A stretch of 64,000 nt of DNA. It comes from Tomocerus qinae. Its lineage: Eukaryota; Arthropoda; Collembola; Entomobryomorpha; Tomoceridae. Positions 13,901 through 26,913 of the stretch are shown here, in pieces. The stretch covers positions 53,136,909 through 53,200,908 of the forward strand of contig CM034547.1 of assembly GCA_020055645.1 (NCBI GenBank). The letters are read 5' to 3'. The notes below the pieces were generated by a model. It was not told where the DNA came from, ran no database searches, and worked only from the letters and a program-made list of their open reading frames with translations. Made by a program: the position numbers and the translations under genes. Each line of letters begins with the position of its first letter. Position 1 is the stretch's first letter.

Positions 13901-16900
13901 GAGCAGTGAAAACGAGGTCTGAAAAATTAAAGCTATAGGACAAGAATAGGTTCAGTTCAGACAGAGTGAAGAATTTGTAAGTTTTAGAAACGAGCACGAT
14001 AGGAAACTCCATGCAAATGTAGCTTGCTCTTCATTACTTATTTAAAATATTGTTAAACTTATCCCATTCATGACGCCCGACTTTTGATGTGTTTGCATTA
14101 ATTATATGAATAGAGAAGGATCTTCTTGTGCTTATTTGCAGTTTAAAATCTTTTGTTTCATGCCAACAAAATCTGGGAGACTCATCGTCAGAGATTACAA
14201 ACTGCAGAGAGATAGATGTGTGTGAACTCTGTATCCTATGTAATTGCGTAGATATGAATATAATTTTATAATGTGTATGCATAAACGCCAGATACGTCAA
14301 AATTTCGGGTGTAGAGATAGTGGGTCGTGCTTTGCCTCAAGTTAGTTACTTACTTAGTTAAATTACACGCAACTCCACTCGATAGACTTTCTCTTGTTTT
14401 CTCCTTCCAGTCTTTAAATGATTGCATACGTTTGCTTTTACTTTCGTCTTCATTTTCGGCGAACAAGGCAGTGGAAGAGAGCGGGGGGTAAATAAATGTG
14501 CCTACAGCAACCCAGACTCTGATATCTTCCCTCCCGTGCAGAACCGAGTGGTGTATGTGTAAATAGAGTTACATTTCACAATACAAGACCTATATGGGAA
14601 TTTACAGACGACATGTGATATATTCTTGCCTATGCTATACATATATACATTGTTATTATAATAGGCTTCCTTGTAGCCCTTTGTATTGTGAAGCTACGTA
14701 TTTCTTCCTTCATATGTATTAAATTACTATTGTAGGTATATATGGATGCAAAAGTGAAAGCACGTTAAATAAGAGTAAGAGAGACGACACCCCATCTAAC
14801 TCATTTCCATAATTTCGTTTAAAATTCCGCATTCCTTTCCACCCCATCACCTCTTATTAATTTCAATACTCTTCTATTCACTCTTGTTCTTGGAGGAAAA
14901 CAATCAACTCGAAGAATCACATTGAAAGTGTTGAAACGCAGCTTTTACTATTTATACTTGTATCGTGTATAAATAGATGCGTGCAGTAGTAAAGAGATTA
15001 AAAGTCACCCTCTTACGACTCTGTTGCTTAAGTGCATAAGTGAGTTACTATCTGTTACCTAATCTTTACTCATTCTCCCGTTTACGTTTATTTGCACTAC
15101 GGGTGAAAATTGAAAACATTATCATTTTTCAGACGCCTATTAATCTTCTGTGCCGATTTTGAAAGTACTTAATATTCTAATTATCTAATGGGCCAACCTA
15201 CCAAAGTTACACAAATGACCATCAGAAACTTTAATTAATATCTCGCTTAGACCAACATACGGAAGTATTAACACTTAGTGTGTTCGATTCGAGGTAGAAA
15301 GCTTCAATTCAAAATCGAAATCACCTTTTGCTAATCATTCCACCTAGGTACCTCAGTTAAAGTAAATATGAAGTGCTCAACTAAAGTACATCCATCAAAC
15401 TGACAACTGATTATGGTGCATTACGCATTGTACCCAAAATTACTTAGGAATGCACTGTGTTTTTGACAAATTCACAACGGTTTACTGTAAGGGTGACTTA
15501 AATGGAAGTTCTCTCAAATAAGATTGAAAGGATAGGAAAGGTTGTTGAAAAATTAAGGGGATTCCACAAACATAACAGTCAAAGTAAATTATATTATCAG
15601 GGTATAAGGATAGTTCTCTGCCTATTTGTCTAATATTATCAGTTCAGTGTGTTGTGGCCTTCTATTCAACACTGCACACTATTACATTATCGGAAGGGTA
15701 GTGGAGTTAATTCTCAAGAGACTTGAGTCAAATGCCAACCACAAAAAATCAAGCATCTACTAGCGAGATCTATTATATTATTATCCATTCCTTACCCCTA
15801 GCTTTATATGAAGCTAAGCCAAAGCCCTTTGCTGACTGTCCTTACATAATACTATTGAAGACTAAACCTATGTTTGAGAAGTACGACCAATAAGCTCTAT
15901 ATTGAGTAAATGAAGTAGGTATTCACATAATATACAATATACTTTTGGCAATGCAGTTAAGACAAATACATTTAGTGGTATTAGTGTATTTTTTCCAATA
16001 TAAGAATAGCTAAAGAAGGTACTCGACAAAGCGAGGAAAGTCGAGCCCCTCTGCCTGTCTCAATACATAATCTCAAGGGTTGTCCTTGTCACTAGTAAAA
16101 GTTGCAATAGAATATCTGCCAACCACTCCAAGTCATTGACTGGTGAGCACAGAGCTGTCTAATCTCTATAGTAGTCAAGTGAAAGTGAACTCAAGCTATC
16201 TAATACGAAGTTGTCAACCGAACTCTTTCACTTTTTAAGACAGGCTACCATATCAATGTCATCCCTTTTCATCACATCCCATCCTTACGAACACCGAACA
16301 GGAATTTTACTACATTCTACAAAAGTTGTAGGTAACAGTTTGGATTCATATTATTAGCCAGCCTACTCGATACGTGAGTCTTGGGAGACAAAAGAATTAT
16401 TGGCTCTGCTTCTAAACCTGATTTGACAACATGTATCCACTTACACCTAAGTATTTGAACGGAAACTTTTCACAAACTTCAATACCGATCTCGAAGAGCA
16501 CTCAGCTTTTCACTTCGTGATTGATTCATTGACAACTTTGAAACTGAGTCATAAACTATTTAGCCAAATAACCTAATAGATCACAAATATTATCAGAACT
16601 ACCTAACTTGTATTCGTAAGCAAAATTTTGGACAATTAACTCCATTGTAAAGTAAAATTATCTTCTACAAATAAATTGAAATACTAATTTTACCGACCAA
16701 TTAATAAACCTAATAGGACTTCGAAATGATGTTATTTGCAACGAGTAAAACTTACTCTATTAAATAGAGGAACAAAAAACATACCATGACCATAATGCAT
16801 TTATGGTACTACTTAGCGAAAATGCGTATTTTACTCCTAATTTACGCATTTCTTTCAGTTTAAGTTCAACTCAAAAGAGTTTAAACATCATTATAAGTAC

Positions 16901-19900
16901 AGGATACAAAGTGACAATCATCTCGGTTACTTCAATTTGGCTGTAGATGTTGAGTACGAAAATTAAAGGTGTTTATCACCAATTTACGAGTATGGATGTG
17001 AGTGAGAAAGATGGCAGTACAAGTAGCTGATAAGGTGTATCTATTCTAGTACAATGGAAAAGAAGTAATCTGTTTCCCTGCTGCTGGCCTGGCATGTGGC
17101 CAATATCATCATTGTAATTATCAAGGGAGTAAAAATAAGAGTAGAGTAGAGTGGGATTGAAAGAAAAGAGCCATTAGTATGCTCTGGAGTTTGTGGTGAT
17201 GGGATGGGAGCCTCCACAGCTTCCTCTCCTCTCTCCAGTTTTGATCTCCCACCCTGTAATACCCAGAAAATATGCTATTTCACTTCCTTTGCTTTCTGTA
17301 CTGATACTACTTGATTTGGGCTTATAAGGAATATGTTTACACCAAATAGTTCTATCAATATAGTAGCATCTTCCTAACTACAACTGCACTGTGTACAGTA
17401 GCCAAAGAAAGTCAAGTGAATTCCATTGCAATCGAACTTAACTGTTGGCCTTACTTAGCAGTCAGAGTAAGAGACGAAGTTTCTCGCAGTCTCTAATCTT
17501 AAACTTCTTCCCAATTTCCACCACAAACGGAATGAGAGAGTGTCTGTCCCTTTGGTTAGCCTCACAATGAATCTAACATGATCTGTTCTCTGAAGTTAGT
17601 CGAGACGTATACGGAAAGGGCAACTGATCGAGAACGTGATCACCCAAGATGAGTTGACTTACAGTGTGGCAACTCATTTCAACAAAACTGTAGCAGCCAA
17701 TCTAAACCGCATCACATGACTGGAGATTATTATCAGTTTCCTCGCTCTCCTCCCAGAGTATTATGAATCCCACACTGATTCTACTGTTGACAAAGTGCAG
17801 GAACGTAATGTCATCTATGTGCTTCGTCAATTGCCCCCAATAAGATAAAAGCTGTGAGAAAGTCTTGTGCCATTGCATTTTTCCATTATAGGCCACTATC
17901 ACAGATGCACAGAACACCCTGGCAATTATTAGCATTGCATTTCTCTATTTTCTTCGATTTTATCTACATAGTTCAGTCAGGCAAGTGGTAAATACCAGCA
18001 CCGTGTGTGTCTGTTCCCCACTTATTAGTACCCACCTACTCTCTACTCGGAGTCATAAAAGAATTGACGTGAATGGGGAAAGTTGTCTGGACTCTTTCTT
18101 ACTGGTTCATGGTTCGTTTGTATTGTATTATTAGCTGTGCAGATGCAATGAACTCAGTCTCACTTCCCCCTTCTGTTTCTAAGTGTCCACAGGAGATTTG
18201 TCCCATTCATATTGCTAATCAACTTTTACACTGCTAATAACAAAACATACACTTCTCCAATTGCCTCCTAATGAACAAAGATCTATAGACAATTTTATTA
18301 CACACACACCATAGTGCAACGGCTATGTACACAATTGTACGATGAAATTAGACATTAGTGTCAAAACAAGTATTGGCATCTTCTATGTGGCGATACACAC
18401 TACACTAGAATAGAAAAAGTAATGATCATAAAATATATATAGCTAGAAATAGCAATTAGTTAACGTAAACTCCTTCCTTGGATATGAAATGGCAGTGCAA
18501 GAGTTTGGTTTTGTTTGGTTTAGCGGTGAAAGAAGCGAGATTGAGATGGAATGACTTGCAGTGCAATTGCAATCAACTGATGATAGTGATGAAGATTGGA
18601 AATGTTAGTAAAAGGGCAAACAATAACAAGTCGAGTGGAACAGTCTCGAGTCAAGTATGGCGTACGTGCGCTAATAAGGACAAAATGAATTTAGTCTGTT
18701 CCGTCTAGTTGCCTGAAGTTTCATAAGCACTACTAAAGTAAATACTAAGGCCATCTTTCATTTACCAATTTCTGGATAAATGGTTCCTTTAAGTGATAAG
18801 TACCAATATGCTATATGGAAGGAAAGAAGTAAAATTTTTCATATCTAAAAATAATTAGATCACAGAAAGTGAAAATTAAGGTCTCAAGTATTTTATCTGT
18901 TTTGGATATCGATGTCTCTTTTACATAATTTATATTTAGTGCAACATTATAATGGTATTTGAAAATGAAAGTATGATAATTAAACTCATAAGATTGATAT
19001 TTATCAAAACTGTATGCTATGGCACAATTTCGACCTATTAATATATCAGGTTTAAATTTTTGATGCATTTTGTATTTACTGCAACGTTATAGTAAAACAT
19101 ATTTTGGAGAAAGTAGTGAAAGTATTGTAAAGGAAGGAAGAGTGTATGTGTCTGATGTGATCGATATCCGTTGTGATGTTAGTTGGGTAGAGTGATGTGG
19201 TCTCGTGTAGATGGATGGAAGAAAATTCTTAGTCTTCTCTCGTTCTTTGTTAGAGTCAGAGAGATGAGGGATGAGACGGAGTATCGCGCTGTATTTATAT
19301 TCCACTCCTCTGTACTTTTACTTACTGTACTTACACTATCTCTAAAATACTGGGCTACACTTACTTACACGCGTCTAAAGATGAGTTGGTGGGACTTGGA
19401 TTACTCTCCTCTCTGCCTATAAGCATTAAAGCTGTATTGTACGGATTGTAAGTCTTGAGTTAGAGGACACAGTTGTAGATGTATGTAGACGAGAGTAGGA
19501 TGTGCGTTGGCTTCTTAGCTTTTCCAGTATGAACAGGGAAAGGAAGAAGAGAAAGCTGGAGCGAAGGGTTATCCCGTCTTATTACCTCCCACCAACAACG
19601 TGATTCGAATTGTTATGTGCTGACAATCAAAAACTACTGAATGTCTAGTCTACTGCGTTACATGGGAGTAAAAAGAGAAAGTACGTATTTCCATTGCACC
19701 ATGTAATATTATACATTAGTATATGGTAGAGTAGACGACGAGGAGATTCTTTAAATCTATATAGGACTGCATCACGAACTTGTCCTTTTTCAGCCGATCC
19801 ACAATTCCAGGTTTCACACTGCACAATATTGATGAATTTCCCCTGACTTGTCTTTTTCTTAGAGAGTGTCTCAAGAATACGCGATTCTTTTGCTTTCTTT

Positions 19901-22308
19901 TCTTGTAAGTGTAAGTAGGAGTGAGGGCAAGTCGCTCAAGTGAACTGAAACTTCTTCAACTGAACTACTAATAGAGAATACAAAAACTTGAGCTAACAAT
20001 AAGAAAGCACTAGGATGCAATTCAACTTTTCTTATTGCAATCTACTTACAGTCTATACCAATTGGGGAAACTTTAACTGATACTTTTATCCTATAGCTAC
20101 TCAAATGCATTGTGCACCTTTTACCTACAGGCACTACACTACAGTACAGACGATTGTTTGCAGTGAAACTTTATTGATAACTTGACTGAATATAAGTGTT
20201 TTCTTATATAATAAAGTACATAGCTTATGTACAGGAAATGCAGCGGAAGAAAACTCAGTTTCTAGAACTACTCTAATGTAGTAGAGTCCTATTTCAATGC
20301 AACTGCATTCAATGAAAAGTTTCGCAGGTGATTTCCTATATAGTCAATGCCTTACTTACAAACTTGTGACCTTAACCTTTATTCCTACAGTTTGCTTCAA
20401 GTAGCTACAGAATAATTTATCTGCCTTACACGGAAAAAAATTTATAATTTATTCTGCAGGGCACGCTGTGTCAAATATTATTAGTGCAAAAGACTTTATT
20501 ACTTTTTCAGAGAAGACAAGTTGCTTTAAAATGTAAATAAATTGTACAGTTCACAAAGATGAAGGTGTAAAAGTATTTCCGGACTCAAAACGATGAAAAA
20601 TTGCTATTTGCACGAGAACCTAAGTTCAGCAAGTACCAGTACATGGACTAACTGAAATTCTAAATGTATTTCTGACGTACGAAATATGATTTGCGAGCTA
20701 GAAATGTCAAGTCAAATAATGTTATGCTCTCAGACTAGAGTTACTACTCTTTACTCCATTCAAAGCACAGTTACTAGAAATCTACCTGTATATAGCATAG
20801 AAAATAATAGTAGCTGCGTAAAATACAAGACGTGGCAATATTGTAAAACAAGAAACCTTTCTCAGTGCTTGCTGAGATGCTATCTGATTTCATGATCTGA
20901 TGATGGTGTTTTGGTTTGCGAGGTTTTATTACTATACTTGGTTATTATGTTATAATATGGATAATGTAACCTAATATGCATATGCTGTGAGCTAAACTTA
21001 ATGTTCATGTACCTTATGCGGATGAAATACTTACTTGAAACGCATAGGTATACACTTTGGTTTGCCTGGAAGGAATGAGGCAATCTGTTATTTTAGAGAA
21101 AATATGGCAAGGTTGGCTTAGGTTAAAAAACTAACGTTAGGAGAAACGATGCGAAACTTTATAACGACGAGGGGGCAATATGAAACTGTCACCGAGAATG
21201 ATTAAGGGTGACTTCGCAGTTACTATCTCTGCGACTCGCAATAAGTTAACGATCAATACTGTGAATACTGAAATAGAGGTAAAGGAAGGAAGGAAAGATC
21301 TACTTACACAATCTTGCGTAACTACTTACTAGCTCCTGCTTATTTTTTAAAGAGTTGCTTTAGTCTTAAGCAACATTACACTGTGCCTTATAACTAGTTA
21401 TGTACTTGTGCCCCTTTCAAGCAACGTCCCTAATACCCTTTATAATCTCTGCTACAGAAAAGTAAGTTATAGAGTATGACTTAACGTTAATGCTGTATTT
21501 ATGTATACCTCGTGTCATTCTCTCCACTGTGCCTTGGAGTTGCCATAATAAAGAACTGGCTTATTTAACCCAAGTCAACTCATTCTAAAGATTTTCTTAT
21601 ATAGCTAGTGAATGGAATACTTAACCTTACGTACTATACTAAGTAGTACACTTTCTTAGTAATGTGCTATGACTTGTATGGTTCTTATTTGTTAATAGGT
21701 ACACGTTGGCAATAAGCTTGAATGGAGCAATAAGGAAACGTATAAGGTACTCCAGATCGCTCCTCGTGGTTTATGTTCGTTGGAGACATGAGGAAAATAA
21801 GTGTTATATGAAAGAAAGATCTACAGCATAAGGCATAACAGACTCACTTTCTCATTAGCATGCAGCCGATGCAAAATCCGAATGTTTTATGGCACTTTTC
21901 AAACTACACTTCTTCAAATTTAAGTAGTAAAACTTAAAGAAAGAAACGTACAGAAGCTAATAATGGCAAATGAGGAACGAAAGACTAATATGCTACGCTT
22001 CCATTCATGCACTTGACTTGCATCCCAACTAAATTTGAAAACAATAAGAAACCTAACACTAATGAAAGAAAATGCAGCTGAAATGCATTCACTGACATCG
22101 ACACAAGTGTGAGGCACTTTTAATACTTTTAGTTTCCTAATCATAGCCGACACTTGGTTTAAACAAAAACATCATATTATATTATTTAAATCATGCCTGC
22201 CATATGAAAGTGCCTTTAAGTAGCATTTTAGTTGTACCTGTCCCATAATAATTTTTCTTTGGAACATCTAGTAAAATACACCGTCATGTCCAAATATTAA
22301 ACGTTTTT

Positions 22309-23743
22309 AGCTCGCCTGATAAAGCGAGCTTATAGAATCGCACAGTCCGTCCGTACGTCCGTACGTCCGTCCGTCCGTCCGTCCGTCCGTCCCCACGCTA
22401 ACTTTCGAAAGCAATGACGGATATTGACCAAACTTGGCAAAAACAATGCCTACGGACCACTGACGATCCCTATTGAATTGGGGGTAAATCGGTCCATTGG
22501 TTACCGAGATACCGCGCGCTCACTTTGTCTTCATTTTGATAGTCAAAGTGATAATTTGCCATTAAATGGACATTGGAAAGTTCAAAGGCGTTTCCTATAA
22601 ATTGTTAGCGGGATAGTATAAAATATATCAATCCGCTTCTACCAAATTTGAGATTTTATAATAAAGCAAATAAAACCGGAAAATAACTATTAGACGATGG
22701 AAAAAAATCTATTTTGGATTTTTATTCTATTTTATAGTCAAATTTTAATTTTTTGATTTCCTCATTTTTAGCTCGCCTGAATAAGGCAGCTTATAGAACC
22801 GCACAGTCTGTCCGTACGTCCGTACGTCCGTCCGTCCGTCCGTACCCACGATAACTTTCGAAAGCAATGATGGATATTGACCAAACTTGGCATAAACTAT
22901 GCCTATGGACTGGTGACGAACCCTATTGATTTTGGTTCAAATCGGTCCATAAGTTGCTGAGATACCGCGCGCTCACTTTGTCTTTATTTGATAGTCAAAG
23001 CAGAAAATGGGCCATAAAAATTTCAATTGTGTTTCCTATTAATTGTTAGCGAGATAGTATAAAATATTTAACTCTGCTTCGACCATATTTAAGATTTTAT
23101 AATAAAGCAAATTAAATAGGAAAATAACTATTATACGATTGAAAAAATCTTTCGCATAACTTTCGAATGCAATGACGGATATTAATTAAACTTGGTAAAA
23201 ACCATACCTATGGGCTGGTGACGATCTCTATTGATTTCGGGCAAATCGCTCCATTAGTTGCTGAGATGCCGTGCGCTCACATTGTCTTCATTTTGATAGT
23301 CAAAGTGAAAAATGGGCATTAAAAAGTTAAATTGCGCTTCCTATAAATTGTTAGAATGATAGTATAAAATATTTCACTCCGTTTCTACCAAATTTATTTT
23401 GAATTTATGTTTCATCGATTTTGATTTTGTATTGATTTTGATAGTAAAGATTAATCAAATTTGATTTACTGTTGATTTTGATATTCAACATTAATCAATT
23501 TTGATTTTCTGCTGATTTTCATAGTCAACAATTATCTATTTTGATTTTCTGTTGATTTTTCAAATGATATAGGTTCGTTTCCTTATAATATCAATGTCTG
23601 AATTTTTAATATGTCGTAGCTACATATATAAAGACTCAATTCTGAAAGCTTGATCAAAATCCATACGTTCGGTTTTGTGTTACGTGCGACTTTTCCTCTA
23701 CCAAAATGTGTACACGACACGGTAACCTTTACTCAGGCGAGCT
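22309..23743 (+). mobile_element. Non-autonomous Helentron-associated-like element (HINE/DINE-1/pearl-type architecture)
   Basis: The element starts with AGCTCGCCTGA (22309-22319), and the exact reverse complement TCAGGCGAGCT lies at 23733-23743. Just inside the left end, AGCTCGC pairs with GCGAGCT to form a 7-bp hairpin. A GTCC/GTAC microsatellite follows (about 22346-22393). Then comes a core beginning AACTTTCGAAAGCAATGACG and ending in an AT-rich stretch. The whole unit, left end included, repeats from 22770 (period about 461 bp, its own microsatellite at about 22806-22845). A third, headless core copy starts near 23155. Short inverted ends, a GTCY-type microsatellite and tandem cores are the known layout of DINE-1/HINE and molluscan pearl elements, which Helentrons mobilise. 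The family assignment is inferred from architecture only. No transposase is encoded. Confidence 0.6.
22346..22393 (+). repeat. GTCC microsatellite inside the HINE-like element
   Basis: Tandem CCGT/GTCC tetramers, with GTAC-containing variants in the first part. A shorter matching run occurs at about 22806-22845 in the second unit. Such tetramers are a hallmark of DINE-1-like elements and are prone to length change. Confidence 0.85.
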
Positions 23744-25371
23744 TCTGTTACGGCTTGCTGTAGGTTTTTAATATTATGAGAATTTGATGACATTTATTAT
23801 CAAAAAAGTTGCGTTTGCGACCTTTAAAGTATATTTAAATACTTTGATTTTAGTAAATTAAAAATTGAGTCGTCTTGAGCAAGAGTTTCAACATGCAAAC
23901 GAGCTTGCGAGACAAAATAAATATGCAGTCGTTATTTTTTGGCATATTTTCATAGGCCTATTTGAAAACCAGCAAGACTTGTATCTTGCTGAAAACAAAG
24001 TACAACAATAAAACATTGATATGATAAGTCCGATGGGCCTTCTTTTACAGATTAATTTCTTTCATGACCCTAAAGAATGTCATTTTTTAGAAAACTGCAT
24101 GCTGATTTTTGAGCAATTTTTCTCAAATTACCATTGGCCAACGGCCAACATAATAGTTAAATTCATCAAGGCAGAAAAGTTGAATCGTGCTGGTATTCAT
24201 TTTAGTGGAGCAGTGCTTCATTACATTTAAAACATGAACAAGTTTGGTTGGTGTAGTCCAGAAGTTTAGAATTTCTATTTTTAGGTTATATTAGGTAATA
24301 TCAGATTACGTCAGGTTAATATTTTTTCGTTTTTTCAATACTTGGTTTCAGGTTATCTGTAAAATAACGTCATTGAAATAGGTGGAGGCATAAAATTTCA
24401 CTAAAAACGGTCTCAAACTAAATAAAATTAATTTTACAATAAAACAAGCAATGCTGCATAAAACGCAAAGTTAATATTGCATCAACAGGGGGTTTGACAT
24501 AGATGGTAACTATAATATAGTTTCCGGCAAGTGTAGTGCCTGTATTAGAGTATAATAATATTATTAGCACCTACGTAATCGAGTGTTGCCTTTCTCACAC
24601 ATATTTTGTTTGCGTGCAGTTATGTCTGGACTAGGCATGTAGTAAGCTGTTTTGGAAATGAATTCTTTTAATTTTACGATGTTTTAGAATCAGAAGCGTG
24701 AAATTAGATATGTGGTTAGGTTTGTAAGGCAATTTCATTGTACGCATGAAAATGAAACACATTTCTACATTCTGTTCATTTTAAAAGGCAGATAACCGAA
24801 GGAATGCGTTTAAAACTTGAACCATTAGGGAAAGCACAGAAATAAAGTTGGAATAGCTCTCCAAGTTGAGATGCAACATGCAATGCACTAAACTTCACAC
24901 ACAACATTATAATAGCGTGGCAAGGCAAAGGCAGGTAATTCCTTGCTTAGTAACTTTGGTTTTTCATTATAATAATAAATGTTAACTGTTGAGAATAGCT
25001 CAGTAAAGAAAAGATGTAAAGATTGGGTTAAAAATACTTTCAATTTTTCTACTTTGGAAGTTCAGAAATGATAAAAGTGGTTTATAGGAGGAAAATAAAG
25101 TAATATTATTTGTAGGTAACCACTACACAAATAATTTAGAGGTTCACGTGAATTCTAATGATAATCATAATTTTCAGATTATTTACATATAATTCATCAA
25201 TTGTCATTTCGGAATTTTTTGAATTTAGTAAAATTCCAATTTTATTTGTGCCCAGTTAGAAGCAATTATCCCTGAAATGGTAAATATCAAGATGACATTT
25301 CGCTTTAAAGCATTAACGTGAGGGTGCATGGAAACTCAAATCATATCTTGACTATCATATTCCATGTTAAA

Positions 25372-25700
25372 TTTCTTTTAGCAAAAGCGATATAAGTGGA
25401 AGAATACTGGACCGAAAATTACAAGATTGGTATCGCCAGAAAGCCCGATTCTTCATTGACAACGACATTAAGAGACATTTTCATTTGATAGCCTAGGTTG
25501 GAAGTAATTGATGTTTCCCTAAAAAATGGCATTTTTTGGCTATATTTGATGGTTAAAATATCAATTACTTCTAACATAGACCATCAAATGAAAATGTCTC
25601 TTAATGTCGTTGTCAATGAAGAATCGGGCTTTCTGGCGATACCAATCTTGTAATTTTCGGTCCAATATTCTTCCACTTATATCGCTTTTGCCAAAAAAAG
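25372..25700. repeat. Long foldback hairpin, about 141-bp arms
   Basis: The left arm (25372-25512) and right arm (25560-25700) are reverse complements with only scattered mismatches. GCAAAAGCGATATAAGTGGA at the start of the left arm matches TCCACTTATATCGCTTTTGC at the end of the right arm. CATTTGAT...GAAGTAATTGAT near the loop is mirrored by ATCAATTACTTC...ATCAAATG. The spacer is about 47 nt. If transcribed within the pre-mRNA, this would form a long double-stranded stem. It may be a foldback MITE or an inverted duplication. No clear target-site duplication was found. Confidence 0.85.
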
Positions 25701-26641
25701 TGGTCATTTATGCAACTCTCATTCTCGGTCATAGGGCTTATTGAGAAAAGTGTCTGTCCTTGGTAACAATGTGCTGTTGCGCTAAATTTGAAATAATACA
25801 TCTCCATCTAATAACTACAAACTACTATGATCAGACTTTCATTGTCATTTTCATGCAATCCAAATCTGAAATCTGACTGCCTGTGCTGTGCGTATATGGT
25901 GTTCTATAAAAAGGTGAATTTCTTTCTTCTATCTCAGTTAGTCCGACTGTTTTCAGTGTTTTTTGAGAAGGACAATAGGTAGGGCACAAGGGGGGGTACA
26001 TGCATAATAAACTATTGTAATGGAATAACTAGCTTGCGAAAACCTCAACATTCCACCACCGCACATGCACGCATAGTGCATCTTTGTATATCTTGTCTAA
26101 TGTCTTGCGGTTACATAGTGTATGGAATCAGTAAAAAAGCAGCCCTGGGGCAAAATGGGACGGATTTCATTGGCAAAGTTCTTTTTAAGTAGGGAACACT
26201 GGCTAACCAATTTTTTATCACACATTTATACAAATTTGTCTGTAAATTGGATTGCCCACCCGATGATTGCTGATCTTACACATAGCATACTAATTGTTAA
26301 CAGCAAAAAATGGACTTTTGTCATTTTTGTCTCTTCTGTGTGTATCAGTGTATCTTTTGAAGTAGTGGCAGCTGGAGTTTTTTTCAAAATATTCTGCCAA
26401 ATGTTACCATTTTTAAGCCGAATTAAAATGGTGGGTAGTGGTGGGGTTATATATGGAATTGGGAAAATTTTGTCTACAGTAGGACAGACTGTTAGGGCCG
26501 TTCACAATAGCTTACGATATTTAGTAAGCTAATAAATTTTAGATGATTGTGGTGATATCGGATTGGTATTTTTATGTGTCATTTATACAGACTGGCTTTC
26601 ATAAACAGACCCTGGACGGGCTCTGTGAATCTACATTGACT

Positions 26642-26913
26642 TACTGTCGAAGGAAAAGTAAATAGAGCCCTGGGAGCCCGAATTTCCATAAGCGAATTTT
26701 GAAAGGTTTTCAGAAAAACGCAAAATTTTATTGGCAACTGTCTTGGCAACTACCTCTATTATCCTAGACAACCGCATAATGTCACTGTTGAATACTGTTT
26801 ATTTCCATATTTATTTCGCATAAAACAACTTCAAAAATGATAACAATGAAATTCGCGTGCCAAATAACTTACAAAGAAATCCCAGGGCTCTATTTACTTT
26901 TCCTTTTACAGTA
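26642..26913. mobile_element. Mariner-style MITE, 272 bp, TA target site
   Basis: The left end starts TACTGTCGAAGGAAAAGTAA and continues ATAGAGCCCTGGGA. The right end carries the reverse complement (TCCCAGGGCTCTATTTACTT then TTCCTTTTACAGTA). This gives about 34-bp terminal inverted repeats with two mismatches. Both ends are bounded by TA (26642-26643 and 26912-26913), the target duplication of Tc1/mariner elements. The interior is non-coding and AT-rich, so this is a non-autonomous miniature element. Superfamily is inferred from the TA target and CTGT/ACAG termini. Confidence 0.7.

Noticed and set aside
26122..26532. 136-codon frame with a hydrophobic stretch, next to the MITE
   Set aside because: At this base composition about one frame this long is expected by chance in 64 kb of six frames. 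No recognisable domain, splice context or composition shift.
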